The notes under the pieces: model-generated
The model's database searches: none
The model's input: only the letters and a program-made list of their open reading frames with translations
What the model was told of the DNA's origin: nothing
DNA from: Salvia splendens
Lineage: Eukaryota; Streptophyta; Magnoliopsida; Lamiales; Lamiaceae
Assembly (NCBI RefSeq): GCF_004379255.2
Contig: NC_056042.1
Coordinates: 11,021,901 to 11,085,900 of the forward strand
Length of the DNA stretch: 64,000 nt
Direction of reading: 5' to 3'
Position numbers and translations under genes: made by a program
Shown here: positions 32,201 through 43,985 of the stretch, in pieces
Numbering within the stretch: position 1 is the first letter of the stretch
Layout: every line of letters starts with the position of its first letter

Positions 32201-35200
32201 TTGGTTCTGAAGTGCTGAATGATCATTGGGTGTCTGTCACTTCAGGAAGTGAGGACTATTCATTCAAACATATGCGCAAAAACCAATATGAAGAAAGCCT
32301 GTTCCGTTGTGAGGACGATAGGTGAGAGTTCTTTCCGGAGATTCCTTGAACTCGTGGTGTAATAAACCTGCCATCTTGTCTGCTAGAAGATGTGAATTTC
32401 TGTATCTATTATGATTCCAGGTTTGAACTTGACATGCTGTTGGAATCTGTGAATGCAACAACAAAGCGTGTTGAAGAATTGTTAGATAGTATGAACTATC
32501 ATACTGACAAGATTGGGAGTTCATCTCATATAGGTGATCATCTGACAGGTATGCACCAATGATTACCTAATTTCTCTTTTGAACAAATTTATGCTGTTGA
32601 TAGTTTACTTGAAAGTCCACTTCAATCTGTTTTTCAGCTGTTAACCTTCGGTGTATTGAGCGTTTATATGGTGATCATGGGCTTGACGTAAGGGATGTGC
32701 TTAGGAAGAACGCGCCCCTTGCACTGCCAGTTATTTTAACCAGGCTGAAGCAGAAGCAGGAAGAATGGGAAAGGTGCCGCTCCGATTTCAATAAGATTTG
32801 GGCTGAAATTTATGCTAAAAACTACCACAAGTCACTCGATCATCGGAGCTTCTATTTTAAGCAACAAGATACAAAGAACTTGAGTGCTAAAGGTGATTCG
32901 GATTTGCACTGTATTGACTAGGTTCCTTACTACAATATCTGATGTTATGCTTTCTTCTCATCCTCTATATACTGACAATATAATTTGGTTGATGGTTTCT
33001 CTCCATCAGCATTTTTAGCTGAAATCAGAGAAATGAGTGAAAAGGATCAGAATGAAGATGAGAAGATTCTTTCGATCAGTGGTGGATATAAACAACCCAT
33101 CAAACCTCATATGAAATTTGAATATCCTGATCCCGACATTCAAGAAGATCTATATCAGCTCATGAAATATGCTTGTGGAGAAGTGTGTACACCTGAACAG
33201 CATGACAAAGTCATGAAGATTTGGACAACATTCATTGAACCAGTGTTCAGCATTCCTTCCCGTCTTAGTGTGGAGGACATGAAAGAAACTGTAAACAATG
33301 ATTCGGCTAAAACATTGGCCAATTTGGGTGAAGGGAATGGCATCCCTGTTGGTGAGGCTGCTTCAAATATGTCCAAAACTGGAGGTGATAATATTCCAAC
33401 TGAAGAACCCCGCTGCAGCGGGATACTAATGGGACATGGTGATAATGGGGTCAAGAATTGTGGTTCTCCTAATGCAGATAATGCTGCGTGTGAGATTGAT
33501 ATATCACGCAATGCAACCCAAAATGGAGTAATGCGCACAGATTCCAGCATCATGCCTGCAATTTCAGGGACCAGCAAACAAGCTGGTTTCTTTGAGCAAG
33601 TTACTCCAAACTCTACAGGAGAAAAGAACATAAATCTGGAAAATGGTGCATATTTAATCTACAATCTGTCATTAGTTAATATCTACTTCTATGGCTAACT
33701 TTTAAAGAAATTGTTACATGCTACTCTGCAGGATCAAGCAGTGCTATTGGTGATCATGGGACTACTGTAGTGCTGAACAACAAACCACAGGTATACTAGA
33801 GTCATTGGGTATATTGAGAATCTTATAGAAAGTATATAAACAAGACATCGCAATGAAATGGAAGAACGGGTCAAAAATTGTCATGCTTTCAGATATGGTC
33901 CTGATTTTTGGTAAAACTAGTTAGCCAGAAAAGAGTTAATTTAGGACTGTTGTTGCAGGGTGGTCTTTATATGAAAGTTACTTCCTCTTCAGTTGAGGGG
34001 ATCCAAGCTCAGAGATGTCAGAATGAAATTATAGGTTTCGATAAAGATGAACGAGAAGAAGGTGAGTTATCCCCTAGTAAGAATCCTGAAGGCGGCATTT
34101 TGGGTGCATTTGGAGAAGTTGCGTACGGTTCTTGTAATAGTAGACAGACTGGAGGAGAAGAACTTTGTGTTGTGGAGGTGGGCAGAGAAAATGATGTTAA
34201 CGCTGACGATGAAGGTGAGGAAAGTGCCAAGGGCTCCTCAGACAGCGAGAATGGCTATAAAATTGCTGAAGTTTCAGCAACTGATTCAGCCGACAGAGAA
34301 GAGCGCTCTCCCGGAGATCATGATGAAGACGAGGACCATGATGAGAATGACAACAAGGATGCGAGTGAACCTGAGGCGGAAGGCGTGGCAGACATCCATG
34401 AGAATGAGGGAATGGTGGCATTTTCGGGTCATGTTCTACACACTGTGAAGCCTCTTACGACGACATTGCCTGCTGCCTTACCTGTGAAAGAGAGGAACTC
34501 AGAGATTTTCTACGGAAACGATTCCTTCTATTTGCTTTTCAGGCTTCATCAAGTAAAGTTCATCTATATTTATTACTAATATTTATAGTTTTTATCATAC
34601 ATCTCACAAACTGTTTTGCTTTGCCCATCACAATAATATCCCTTTTCTTGCTTCTACAGATTTTATATGAAAGAATGCATAGTGCTAAGTTACATTCGTC
34701 ATCACCAGAAAATAAATGGAGGATCTTGAACGATTCTAATACAGCGGATTCATATGCCAGGTATCTTTCTTGATTTTTCAGTTATCATTTTCTTGGGATA
34801 AAGCTAAGAAGCTCTACTAATAAAGTTGCACTTGTTGCACGTAAGCAGATTTAAGGATGCACTACACAGTTTGCTGGATGGATCATCTGATAATGCAAAG
34901 TTCGAAGATGATTGTCGAACTATTATTGGTGCTCAATCCTACATCCTCTTTTCACTAGACAAACTGATACATAAACTCGTCAAACAGGTGACAACTTGGG
35001 ATTTATTTCAAACATTTACATACAACATGTTTCCACCATTTCTGCTGTTTGTGATTCAATGGTTTACAGCTGTAGCAACATGTTTCCACCATTTCTGCTG
35101 TTTGTGATTCAATGGTTTACCCCTGATATTCTACAGCTGCAAACAATTGCAAGTGAGGAGATGGAGAACAAACTCATTCAGCTATATTCATACGAAAGAT

Positions 35201-35978
35201 CAAGAAGTCCTCGAAAATTTACTGATGCTATTTATCATGAAAATGCACGTTTTCTTCTCCCCGAAGACAACTTGTATCGTATAGAATGTGTACGTGTCCT
35301 GATTTATTCTCGTTTTTATCCAGAACGTTCGTATATCTTTCAGGTTACACCCCTTACTGAGCATGATCTTCTGCTGCAGGTGCCTTCCCCAACATGTTTA
35401 ACGGTTCAGCTCATGAAAAACGAGCAGGACAAACCTGAAGAGACAGCTATCTACATGGACCCTGCGTTTGCAGCTTATTTGAATGATGAACTACTAGCAG
35501 TTTCTCCGGAACGGAAAGGAAAACATAAGATATTCTTGAAGAGGTAATGCTAAACTAAAACACACAAGAAATTTCCATCGAACATCTACACTTTTTTTTG
35601 TATATATGTTGATCTGAAAAACATCTGCAGAAACAAAAGAAAATTTCAGACTCAAGACAAGATCTCCGACACCTCCAAAGCCACGGAACAACTTGTAACT
35701 CATAATGGTCTTGAAATCAAGGTTGCTTCCAATACACTGAAGGTATGACGATGATGAGAAAAGCTGATTTAGGAAACCTAAATACCCTTAGGCATTAACA
35801 TTATACTAAATTTATATGGTTTTGTATGCCATAGGCTTCTTATGTTATAAATTCGGAAGACTTCTTGTATCGCCTGAGCAAAAGGAGGAAAACTCAGTTT
35901 CACAGCCGTTCGAGCAGTAGCGCTTCCAATGGTTGTTCTCAAAGAGTTAGAAGAAGCGGCAGATTGATGGTTGGTTGA
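29214..35978 (+). CDS. SIN3-like transcriptional co-repressor (paired amphipathic helix protein)
   Basis: This is the nuclear scaffold that bridges DNA-bound repressors to histone deacetylases. My 21-exon model is 29214-29269, 29751-29906, 29994-30183, 30257-30355, 30445-30612, 30700-30859, 31160-31290, 31667-31742, 31834-32090, 32167-32321, 32421-32548, 32638-32892, 33010-33645, 33732-33790, 33959-34552, 34660-34760, 34849-34987, 35137-35289, 35380-35543, 35631-35742, 35835-35978. It keeps phase throughout and gives about 1310 residues, close to plant SNL proteins. Domains are PAH1 (about 33-105, [17 protein letters not shown]), PAH2 (118-190), PAH3 (276-345), the HDAC-interaction domain (about 415-610, [12 protein letters not shown] and [20 protein letters not shown]), an acidic segment, and the C-terminal SIN3 domain ([10 protein letters not shown] onward). 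The start MKRSRDDVF fits the family. The second exon's acceptor is the least certain. No disruption was seen; the exact paralogue (SNL1-6) is not assigned. Confidence 0.9.
35023..35120 (+). repeat. 45-bp direct repeat inside an intron of the SIN3-like gene
   Basis: A 45-bp unit beginning CAACATGTTTCCACCATTTC lies at 35023-35067 and 35076-35120, separated by 8 bases, in the intron between exons 17 and 18. The second copy ends 17 bases before the exon 18 acceptor (CTACAG at 35131-35136). Because the first copy is followed by an ACAGCTG resembling that acceptor, the duplication may have created an alternative splice site. Confidence 0.85.
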
Positions 35979-37386
35979 ATAGCAAAAGCTTTTCTGCATC
36001 AGTAATTGAAGGTTAGACTCATCGACAAAATCATAATGCGGTAACTGATAACAATTAAGTGCTAAAAGTGAGCTGAGGCGGCGGCTGAATCTCGTTTCAA
36101 CTGTCACATGACGAGCACCGTGCTTGGTGTTGATGGAAGGGAGGACTTGGATATGTTTGTAGATATTTACATGTTGTAGTATTCTTACATTCAAGCTGAC
36201 ACAAATGGTCTTATATAAGGCACTTTTTTCATCCCACATTTCCAGTGCCTTGTCAATTTTGTTTCTCTCTCTTTCTACAAGGTTACTTTCAACTGTCTAT
36301 CTAAATCTTACCCACCTCTTGGCTCTCTTGGTTTTGTTACTGGCTTGATCTGTCCAATAAAAAATTATTTCTTATTTTTTAAAGTAAACAGTAAATCATG
36401 TATTTTGTATACATAACGCATATTTTGGATATATACATATTTGTTTTATACAAAACCTGCAATACAAAGTATACATATTCATTGTTTAATGTATATAAAG
36501 ATTTGTCATGTACTAATCCCTTCGATCTGTGTTAATGAAATCATTTTGCCATTTCAGTACGTTTTATAATAGTGAATTTATTTGTTTATAGCAAAAGTTA
36601 ATATATTTATTTTTTCTTGCTTTTCTCTTTCTTACTTTGTTCTTATTTTATTCTTTCTTCGTCTCTCAACCTTTTTCATTTATTACTTTATTCTTATTTT
36701 CCATAATTCAATGTACACAATTTTTATTAAATCGCGCTTAAAAAATAAACGTTTCCAGTCCACTACCATGGAACAGAGGAATACTATTTTCCTCCCATAA
36801 AAATAATCTTTTTTTCCTATTTTGGCCCATCTATAAAAATTAACCATTTTTAAAATATTTTTTTCAGGTCTTTTCTCTCTTTTTCTACCTATTTCCTACT
36901 TTCAATTTCACATATTTTTATTACCATATATGTAAGATTTAGTTGTTATTCAAAAGAAAAACATACTCCCTTTGTTTGTGAAAAATAAACCCATTATTGG
37001 ATGACCTGCGTTTTAATGAAAAATTGATAAAGTAAAATAGATTGAAACGACAAAAAGTAAAAGAAAAGGAGAAAAAAATTAAAAGGTGAAGTACTATATT
37101 TATATGTAATACTCCATCAATCCTTAAAATATAAATAAACTTGTACCATAGAATAGAGTTTCAATGTGAAATTAGTAAATTAGTAATATTAATAGATTGC
37201 GAAATTCACTTTATTAAAATTGTTTTATTAAAATTGTGTAATTAGTTAAATTGTTTTCATATGTAGACTAGTATAATGTTAAAAGAGAAGATGAAAAGAG
37301 TAAATATAAAAAGTTAGGAAACTATAGGAAGTGGTACTCCATAACATTGGGTGTTTTGTACTGTAATACGTATTGAATCAGTTTGT
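35979..37386. other. Intergenic region between the two host genes
   Basis: About 1.4 kb with the 3' end of the SIN3-like gene and the upstream region of the PDH gene. TTAACCATTTTTAAAATATT-type AT-rich sequence and several weak MITE-like words are present (TACTCCCTTTGTTTGTG near 36964). A possible MITE at about 37112-37331 starts CTCCATCAATCCTTA and ends GGAAACTATAGGAAG. No additional gene is seen. Confidence 0.5.
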
Positions 37387-37409
37387 TGTGTGTGTGTGTG
37401 TGTGTGTGT
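37387..37409 (+). repeat. (TG)n microsatellite just before the PDH start codon
   Basis: An uninterrupted TG run of about 11 units lies 27 bp upstream of the ATG, probably in the 5' untranslated leader. It is likely polymorphic in length and could affect translation or promoter activity. Confidence 0.8.
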
Positions 37410-37436
37410 TTCCGATTGAAGTGAGTCAGAGTAGCC

Positions 37437-39635
37437 ATGGCGCTAACCCGGCGTAGCCTCCACCTCCACCTCATCCGCCCAATCTTCTCCGCGCGCCTCC
37501 TCACCACCGCCTCCACCTCACCGATCTCGATCGAGACCTCTCTCCCCTTCACCGCCCACAACATCGACCCCCCCTCCCGCTCCGTCCAGACCTCCCCGCA
37601 CGAGCTCCTTTCCTTCTTCCGCGACATGGTTCTCATGCGCCGGATGGAGATCGCCTCCGACTCTCTGTACAAGGCCAAGCTCATCCGCGGCTTCTGCCAC
37701 CTCTACGACGGCCAGGAGGCCGTCGCCATCGGCATGGAGGCCGCCATCACCCGCAAGGACTGCATCATCACCGCCTACCGCGACCACTGCCTCTACCTCG
37801 GCCGCGGCGGAACCCTCGTCGAGGCCTTCGCCGAGCTCATGGGCCGCAACGGCGGCTGCTCCAAGGGGAAAGGCGGATCGATGCACTTCTATAAGAAGGA
37901 CGCCGGTTTCTACGGCGGCCATGGAATCGTCGGCGCTCAGATCCCCTTAGGCTGTGGATTGGCCTTTGCGCAGAAGTATAGCAAGGATGACAGTGTCTCC
38001 TTCATGATGTACGGCGACGGCGCCGCTAATCAGGGCCAATTGTTTGAAGCCCTAAATATGGCCGCGCTTTGGGATCTGCCTGCGATTTTGGTTTGCGAGA
38101 ACAATCACTGTATGTTTTTTTAAATTAATTAACTATACTTGTTCACAAAATTAAGCTTAACTATACTTGTTCACAAAATTAAGCTTGTTATTGATCAATT
38201 GTAAACTTGGATATTATTTTTAAAATTTTTTGTGTTTTGAGTCTGTGTTGCTGAACTGTTGGATTTGTTAGTGATTATACACAAGACATTTGATTTGATC
38301 ATTTTGGATGATGCATAGATGGAATGGGCACAGCAGAATGGAGGGCGGCGAAGAGTCCAGCTTACTTCAAGAGAGGAGATTATGTTCCGGGATTGAAGGT
38401 GAGAACTTATTTAGTACTCCCTCCGTTCTGCCTTAATAGAGACATTTCATTTTCTGTACTCGTTTTGGAAAAATAATACTACTTAAAATGTAGAAAAAGT
38501 AAAGTAAGAGAGAGTGGTCTTTGCATTATTCTCTCTCAAACTTTACTTTTTCTCCACTTTAACTATTTATTATTTTTCCAAAACGAGTGCAGAAAATGAA
38601 ACTTGCTTATTAACATGGAACGGAGGAAGTAGTATCATTGGTAGGAACAATTGTTTGGTAGAGGGAGTGTTTGAGATGAGAGCTACCTTTGATTCCCCAA
38701 GCGTCTGTGTCTATGTCATGTGGTGTTGATTGTTTATTTTTTTTTCATGAAAATAGGTTGATGGGATGGATGCTCTTGCAGTTAAACAAGCTTGCAAATT
38801 TGCAAAGGAGCATGCTCTAAAGAATGGACCTATTGTGAGTAAACATTTGAGTATTTCCTTGCAAAAAATGTGATGCTTTTATGCTGGTTTTCGACATTGA
38901 TTAGTCCGGCTTGCTTGTATGTATATCCAGATTCTTGAAATGGACACCTATAGGTACCACGGGCACTCCATGTCTGATCCTGGAAGCACCTATCGCACAC
39001 GTGATGAGATTTCTGGCATCAGACAGGTGAATATGGTCGAATGTTCCCTCTTTGTTGTGAAGTTGGTATTTCTTGTTCGGATATCCAATTTGAGTGTTGT
39101 GTTGCAGGAGCGTGATCCTGTTGAAAGAGTCAGAAAGCTTATACTAGCTCATGATCTAGCAACCGAGAAGGAAATGAAGGTATTAAATATGGTGAACAAT
39201 GTGTTGTTTTTCATTTTCTGCTCGAGAATTCGATCATGTGATGATTGTTTTCGTTCTCCATCTTAGGACACTGAGAAAGAAGTTAGGAAGGAGGTGGATG
39301 AAGCCATTGCAAAAGCTAAGGTTAGAACTTTTTCAGCATGATATCTTGGTTTCAGATGAATCTACAATATAATAAATCGAACTTTGAATTATCGTGCACT
39401 TTGTTTTTGCAGGAGATGCCCTCACCCGATCCTTCCGAGCTGTTTACTAATGTATACGTGAAAGGCTTGGGAGTCGAGGTATGATTGCTTTCAAACTCAT
39501 GAAATCTTGTGAATTGCACAATCTTGTTCATCCCCTTTGTCGGCCCGATCTAGGCTATGATCATAACTCTGCGCGCGTGTGTGTTTGCAGGCATTTGGAG
39601 CAGACAGGAAAGAGTTGAGAGCTGTACTTCCATGA
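37437..39635 (+). CDS. Pyruvate dehydrogenase E1 component subunit alpha, mitochondrial
   Basis: This is the catalytic alpha subunit of the E1 heterotetramer; it decarboxylates pyruvate with thiamine diphosphate and feeds acetyl groups to E2 in the mitochondrial matrix. Exons are 37437-38109, 38319-38398, 38757-38834, 38931-39026, 39108-39179, 39267-39320, 39413-39478 and 39591-39635. All have GT-AG borders and correct phase, giving 387 residues, the normal plant length. The first 30 or so residues ([20 protein letters not shown]) form an Arg-rich mitochondrial targeting peptide. Active-site and cofactor motifs are [20 protein letters not shown] and the ThDP-binding GDGAANQGQ near residue 192 through CENNHYGMGT. 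The regulatory serine region [14 protein letters not shown] starts near residue 286 (Ser290 corresponds to the inhibitory phosphorylation site 1 of mammalian enzymes). Exon 1 is very GC/C-rich at third positions. The gene appears intact. Confidence 0.96.
38417..38629. mobile_element. Stowaway/mariner-type MITE in PDH intron 2
   Basis: The left end CTCCCTCCGTTCTGCCTTAA and the right end, in reverse complement, CTTCCTCCGTTCCATGTTAA are inverted repeats, with TA at 38415-38416 and 38630-38631. Inside, CATTTTCTGTACTCGTTTTGG pairs with CCAAAACGAGTGCAGAAAATG (subterminal arms). It is 213 bp and wholly intronic, so it does not alter the coding frame. Confidence 0.88.
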
Positions 39636-40984
39636 GCCAAATAAATCAAGTATGTGTGTTTTGCCCCATACAAATAAATCAAAGCAGATTGTAGACTTTT
39701 CTGCAATTTCGTGTGGATATATAGCTATATATATATCTATCTTAGTTTTGCTACTATTTATCCATGTATATGTGTTAGAGATATCCAATCGTGCTCTGAA
39801 ATAGTAGTAATATAGTAGTAACTCGGATTCGTAGTTTGATTTTACAGTTTTGAAGAGCATGAAATTATAATGGTGCCACTGATTGGGAATAGTTACAATT
39901 ATTTAATTTTATTTCATTATTTTTTTCCTTTTTATTTGGTTTTACAAATCAATTAAAGTAACTAATAACTGCTAAATTTTTATCCATTTGTTATTTTTAG
40001 TATATTGCGCCTGGTAGGGAACATTAGTGTATTATCTCAATAGAACCTTTCTATGCATCTTCATGGTGTTTAGATAGATAGTTTAGAAAATGACTGGGTA
40101 CTACTTACTTCGTCTAACCTAATTTACTGTCTAATTAATTACCTAATTGTATTTGATCTTCCATAAAATTAAGTCGTCACTTTATTAGATATCTTCCTGC
40201 TCAATATTTATACCATGTTAATTATTGGATTCTAGAAATATAAAGTAAAAATAAAGTTTGAGACATAATTGTTGAGAGGTAGGTCTAGATATGACTTGGT
40301 GGGTATTGTTATACTTGGTTTCATATTTGGTATAGAGAGCATTCAATTTATACTCGAAGGTGTGTTGGACACTTGACTGGTTCAGGAGGTTTATTTAAAT
40401 GTTTCGGATAGGTTTACTCCTAATTCGTCATTGGTTTCCGTTTGCAATGCTCGAAGTGGACCAAGATTAATAGTACTCAAATTATTATAATAAAAATCTA
40501 AAATGGAGGTACCAGACTAATTTCCATTTCGGATCCAAGACCTTTGCAATAAAAAACACCCTGAAATCTCACTGAAATACTTAAGCCATTTGCCAATCAT
40601 ATATTGTAGTAATATAAAACACACATTAATTCAGGAGAAGATGAAACATTTTTCATCGATGTCTTAAAAGCGTGATATATACATGCAATGCTCTAAAACA
40701 TGAACAAATGTGCAATAATAAACACCTAATAATTCGATGGTTTCATTTTTGAAAATTTTGAACAATTTAAATAAACCCATTCAAAAAAAAATCACACAAA
40801 TAATCTCTTTATGCCCCAAAGTAGAATCCAGACAATCATATGTCGAGTTCTATCTATAAGACACATCCATAATAAAATTTGTGTATTTTACCTTCTTTTG
40901 ATGGCAATATTTTTTCCAAGCTATGCCAATAGGTGGCTTTTGATGGATCAGTCTAAAGGCAGTTCTAATAACACTAACATGCTT
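39636..40984. other. Downstream flank of the PDH gene; no gene seen
   Basis: AAATAAATCAAG shortly after the stop may serve in polyadenylation. The remainder is AT-rich with no recognisable element. A 60-codon frame at 40811-40993 borders the hAT relic and is probably not real. Confidence 0.5.
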
Positions 40985-40987
40985 TTG

Positions 40988-41730
40988 TCATAATTCAAAC
41001 GCATCTATTACATATAAATTCAAAATATGACATATGCATCTTTGATGAAAATACTTACCATCTATAACCGGATAACAAGCCACAATCAAGTCACTAATAC
41101 TTGCAGTGTTAGCAATTACATTATGAAAACCAACAGATAATATCTTATTGCATAATTGAAATTCATTCAAAACTTGAATAATTAAATAAACAATTCCGGG
41201 TGCAGTGTGTGGTGCTCTAAAACCAATTAAACGTTTGTTCAAAGTCCAACTATTGTCCACAAAATGAAACGTAATGTCAATGTATGAATGTTTATATAAA
41301 TAATCAGTCCATAAATCATAACAATTGTTCACTTTATGTCATAAGTTGAGTAAATAACGTGATAATTCAACTTTTTTCTCCGAACATTGTTGAGCGATAA
41401 ATCTACTATTTTTTTTGTGCAGAAACATTAAAAGCACTTTGCATACCTCATATTTTTTTGTCATCAAAAGTATTAAAAGGAAAATGCTTCATTGTAGCTC
41501 ATCTAGTCATAGTTTCAGTCACATTTTTAGGATCATATTTAAAAAGAGGCGCACCTGATCGAGACGAACCTGAGCCACCAGGAGGGAAGTTTAGTTGAGT
41601 TTGGGTAGAGGTTTGGTCATATTCGACTGGATGCTTTGTCTTCAAATGATGATGGAGAGTGCCATATCTCCCACCAATCGCAAATTGGTAGACTTTGACA
41701 CAATAGTTACAATATGCATAAAACGCCGAA
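40988..41730 (-). pseudogene. hAT transposase relic with BED zinc finger (split by a solo LTR)
   Basis: On the minus strand just below 41730 comes YAYCNYCVKVYQFAIGG, LHHHLKTKHP, with the C..C and H…H pattern of a BED zinc finger, then PPGGSGSSRSGAPLFKYDPKN. After several stops and frame changes a 114-codon frame (41332-40988) reads YIDITFHFVDNSWTLNKRLI, GFHNVIANTAS and FHQRCICHILNLYVIDAF. These are the RNase-H-fold blocks of plant RICESLEEPER-like hAT transposases. The stretch 43863-43985 on the far side of the solo LTR probably holds the upstream part (Ser/Pro/Lys-rich). The dimerisation domain is absent. The gene is dead. Confidence 0.72.
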
Positions 41731-41735
41731 GTCTC

Positions 41736-43857
41736 TGTAACACCCCGACTTTTTCTAACCTTTTTATTTGTTCTCGTAGTGACATCGTTTGTGCATCTGA
41801 AAATTTTTCGCCTTTATTTATTTGTCGAGAGAAGTATTTTCACTTTTTGGGCCAAACAATTATTCTTTTACTATCAATTAGGAATCCGCTTGTTATGAGC
41901 CCAAAACCTTTTTAATTCTTCCTTCTTTGAGCCCAAAATTAGTCCTCTTATTGTTTTAATCTAAGGATATCTATCACTCTTCAATTTTCAATCCACAGTA
42001 GTTATCTCAAATCTCTTCACCACCCTGAAAAAGAGGAATATAATTAGTCAAATCTTTTCACATGGAGATATATATCCCATCGATTCCATAATTTGAATAC
42101 CAAATAAAACGGAGAGAGTTGGAAAATAGAGAAGGGGGCGGCAGTGGTGCTATGTTGAGAAGAAAGTTGCGCAAACTCCAGTAGCGAGGACGACGGCATG
42201 GTTTCGAGTGGAGTAAGGCAGCAGTGGCTATGGGCAAAACAATGGGGCTGGACGGCGACGACTCCTACTCCGATCAATAGCCTCGCAACCAACGGACAGT
42301 AGCAGCGCGCTGACGAAACTCCGTGGAGGCAGCTGTGGCGGCGGTGTCGCAGCGAGGGGTTGGCGGATCAAAGAGGGAGGGCTCGAGGTGGAGCGCGATA
42401 CAACGGATGAGGAAGACGGAGAGAGTTTGAATGAGGGTTCAGGCGGCCGAGTTCCGGCAAGGACAACGGTGGCAGCAGCCCGTTTGAAGGAGCTACTCGA
42501 CGGCGAGCTCACCGTCGCTGGACTGTAGTGACAGCGGAGTTCGCAAGTTGGCGACATCAGTGGCAGGGAGGGCGAGGAGCAGGGGCTGACCGCGACGACG
42601 GCGGCGGCTTCAGTCTTGCATCACGACCGAGCAGCAGCGGCGACGCGACCTCGGCTCTGGGCTGGATCACGAACAGCCACGGCGGGAGGAAAGCAACAAC
42701 GGTGAGGAAAGCAGGCATAGGTCTCCGAGAATGAATCGTGGAAGAGGAAAAATAAAAGATGGGGAGAGAAGAAACTAAATGTTAAAGTTCTCTGGCAGAG
42801 ATGAAGTACGTGAGGGAGAAACATGATGGGGAGGTGAGAATAAGTGCGGTGTGTTTTTTAAATTGTTGGGCCTTGTCTTTAGTTAAAGCTTTGGGTCAAC
42901 AAATTAATAAGGATTTATGGGTTAGAATTTATGAATTCATGGGCCAGATTACAAATTAAAAAGAGATGGGCTAAGTGGAACACTCACGGTGACGAAGGCT
43001 TTTCACGCACTCTATTCGAGAATGGAACAACAAGACAAATTAAGGTTTTAAACGAACGACGTGGGCTTTCTTTTTAAAAGGGCCATGCCCTAAGTATATT
43101 TTTATGTGAAAATGATGTGAATATTTGTCATGTCGTGCTTTGTTTTATTCTATGGAACCTATCTGATGTGACTTTTGCCATCAATGGATAATCGAATTCG
43201 GGTCTGACTAGGGAGTGAGTCCCTATTCAGGCTAGTGTACACCTATGAAGATCGTGCGCCATCTTTCGAGTTGGCCGGTCTAGTGACTTGGAATGTGGCC
43301 ACATTCTTTGTCATCAATGGATCAGATATGGTAGACATCTATGGGAAAATGGTTGATCAACTGAATTTTACGATGGAAATGATTTTAGTGTCTCGAGTAT
43401 TTTCAAAGTTAAAACCCCGAGGTCACTCAATGGTGGCTGATAAATACTTTTTATAAAATGTTTTCGGCATGAGTCCACTAAGTGCATCAAGTACTCAGCC
43501 CTGCATTTCTTCTTTTAAAAAATGTGCAGGTTGAGCGTGACGGGTGCGGTGGATGTTGAGCAAGACCGTTGAAGAAATTTGAGTGTGTAGAATGTGTCAT
43601 GTCTTCACACGTGGCATATTCCTTCTCTCAAATGCTTCCGCTGAGTAGTTGTCCTTCTTTTGAGTTCTTGTATCGCTGAGATAATATTCATTTTTGAGTT
43701 GTTGATTGTTGAGATACTCTGATTTTATTCGAGCTATTCCCATTTGTTTCGAGCTATGGTCAAGTTGTGTTGTTTTCCCCTTTCTTCCCCGCTTCTTTAA
43801 TCCTCCCCTAGTCGCGATCGACCGTGTTTTCTATCCTTAGAAAATACGGGCGTGATA
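41736..43857 (+). mobile_element. Solo LTR of a Ty3/gypsy element
   Basis: It begins TGTAACACCCCGAC and ends AAATACGGGCGTGATA, a start and end style common in plant gypsy LTRs; the final CA has become TA. The 5-bp GTCTC flanks it at 41731-41735 and 43858-43862. No internal domain or second LTR is present, so recombination between two LTRs has removed the body. The 2122-bp LTR has a GC-rich central block (42100-42720) whose open frames on both strands overlap and show no known domain. It also has the palindrome at 43291-43306 shared with the LTR at 10254. Confidence 0.82.
43291..43306. repeat. 16-bp palindrome conserved between two LTR copies
   Basis: GAATGTGGCCACATTC is self-complementary and matches the core of the 18-bp palindrome at 10775-10792 in the minus-strand LTR of the same family. 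Confidence 0.6.
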
Positions 43858-43985
43858 GTCTCTTTTCGAGAAAGAGGATCATCATGACTTGGAACTACCA
43901 CTAGGACCTTTTTGTGATGTTTTAACAAAAATATCAGATTTCAATGCTTTTTTACCGGGTGGAAGGGGAGGAGAAGACACTTTTT

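Noticed and set aside
37518..37922. 134-codon minus-strand frame opposite PDH exon 1
   Set aside because: It is a by-product of the strong C preference at third positions in exon 1 and has no domain similarity.
42044..42824. Overlapping open frames on both strands in a GC-rich block
   Set aside because: They lie inside the solo LTR, overlap each other in several frames, are rich in Arg/Ser/Pro/Gly as expected from composition, and carry no known domain.
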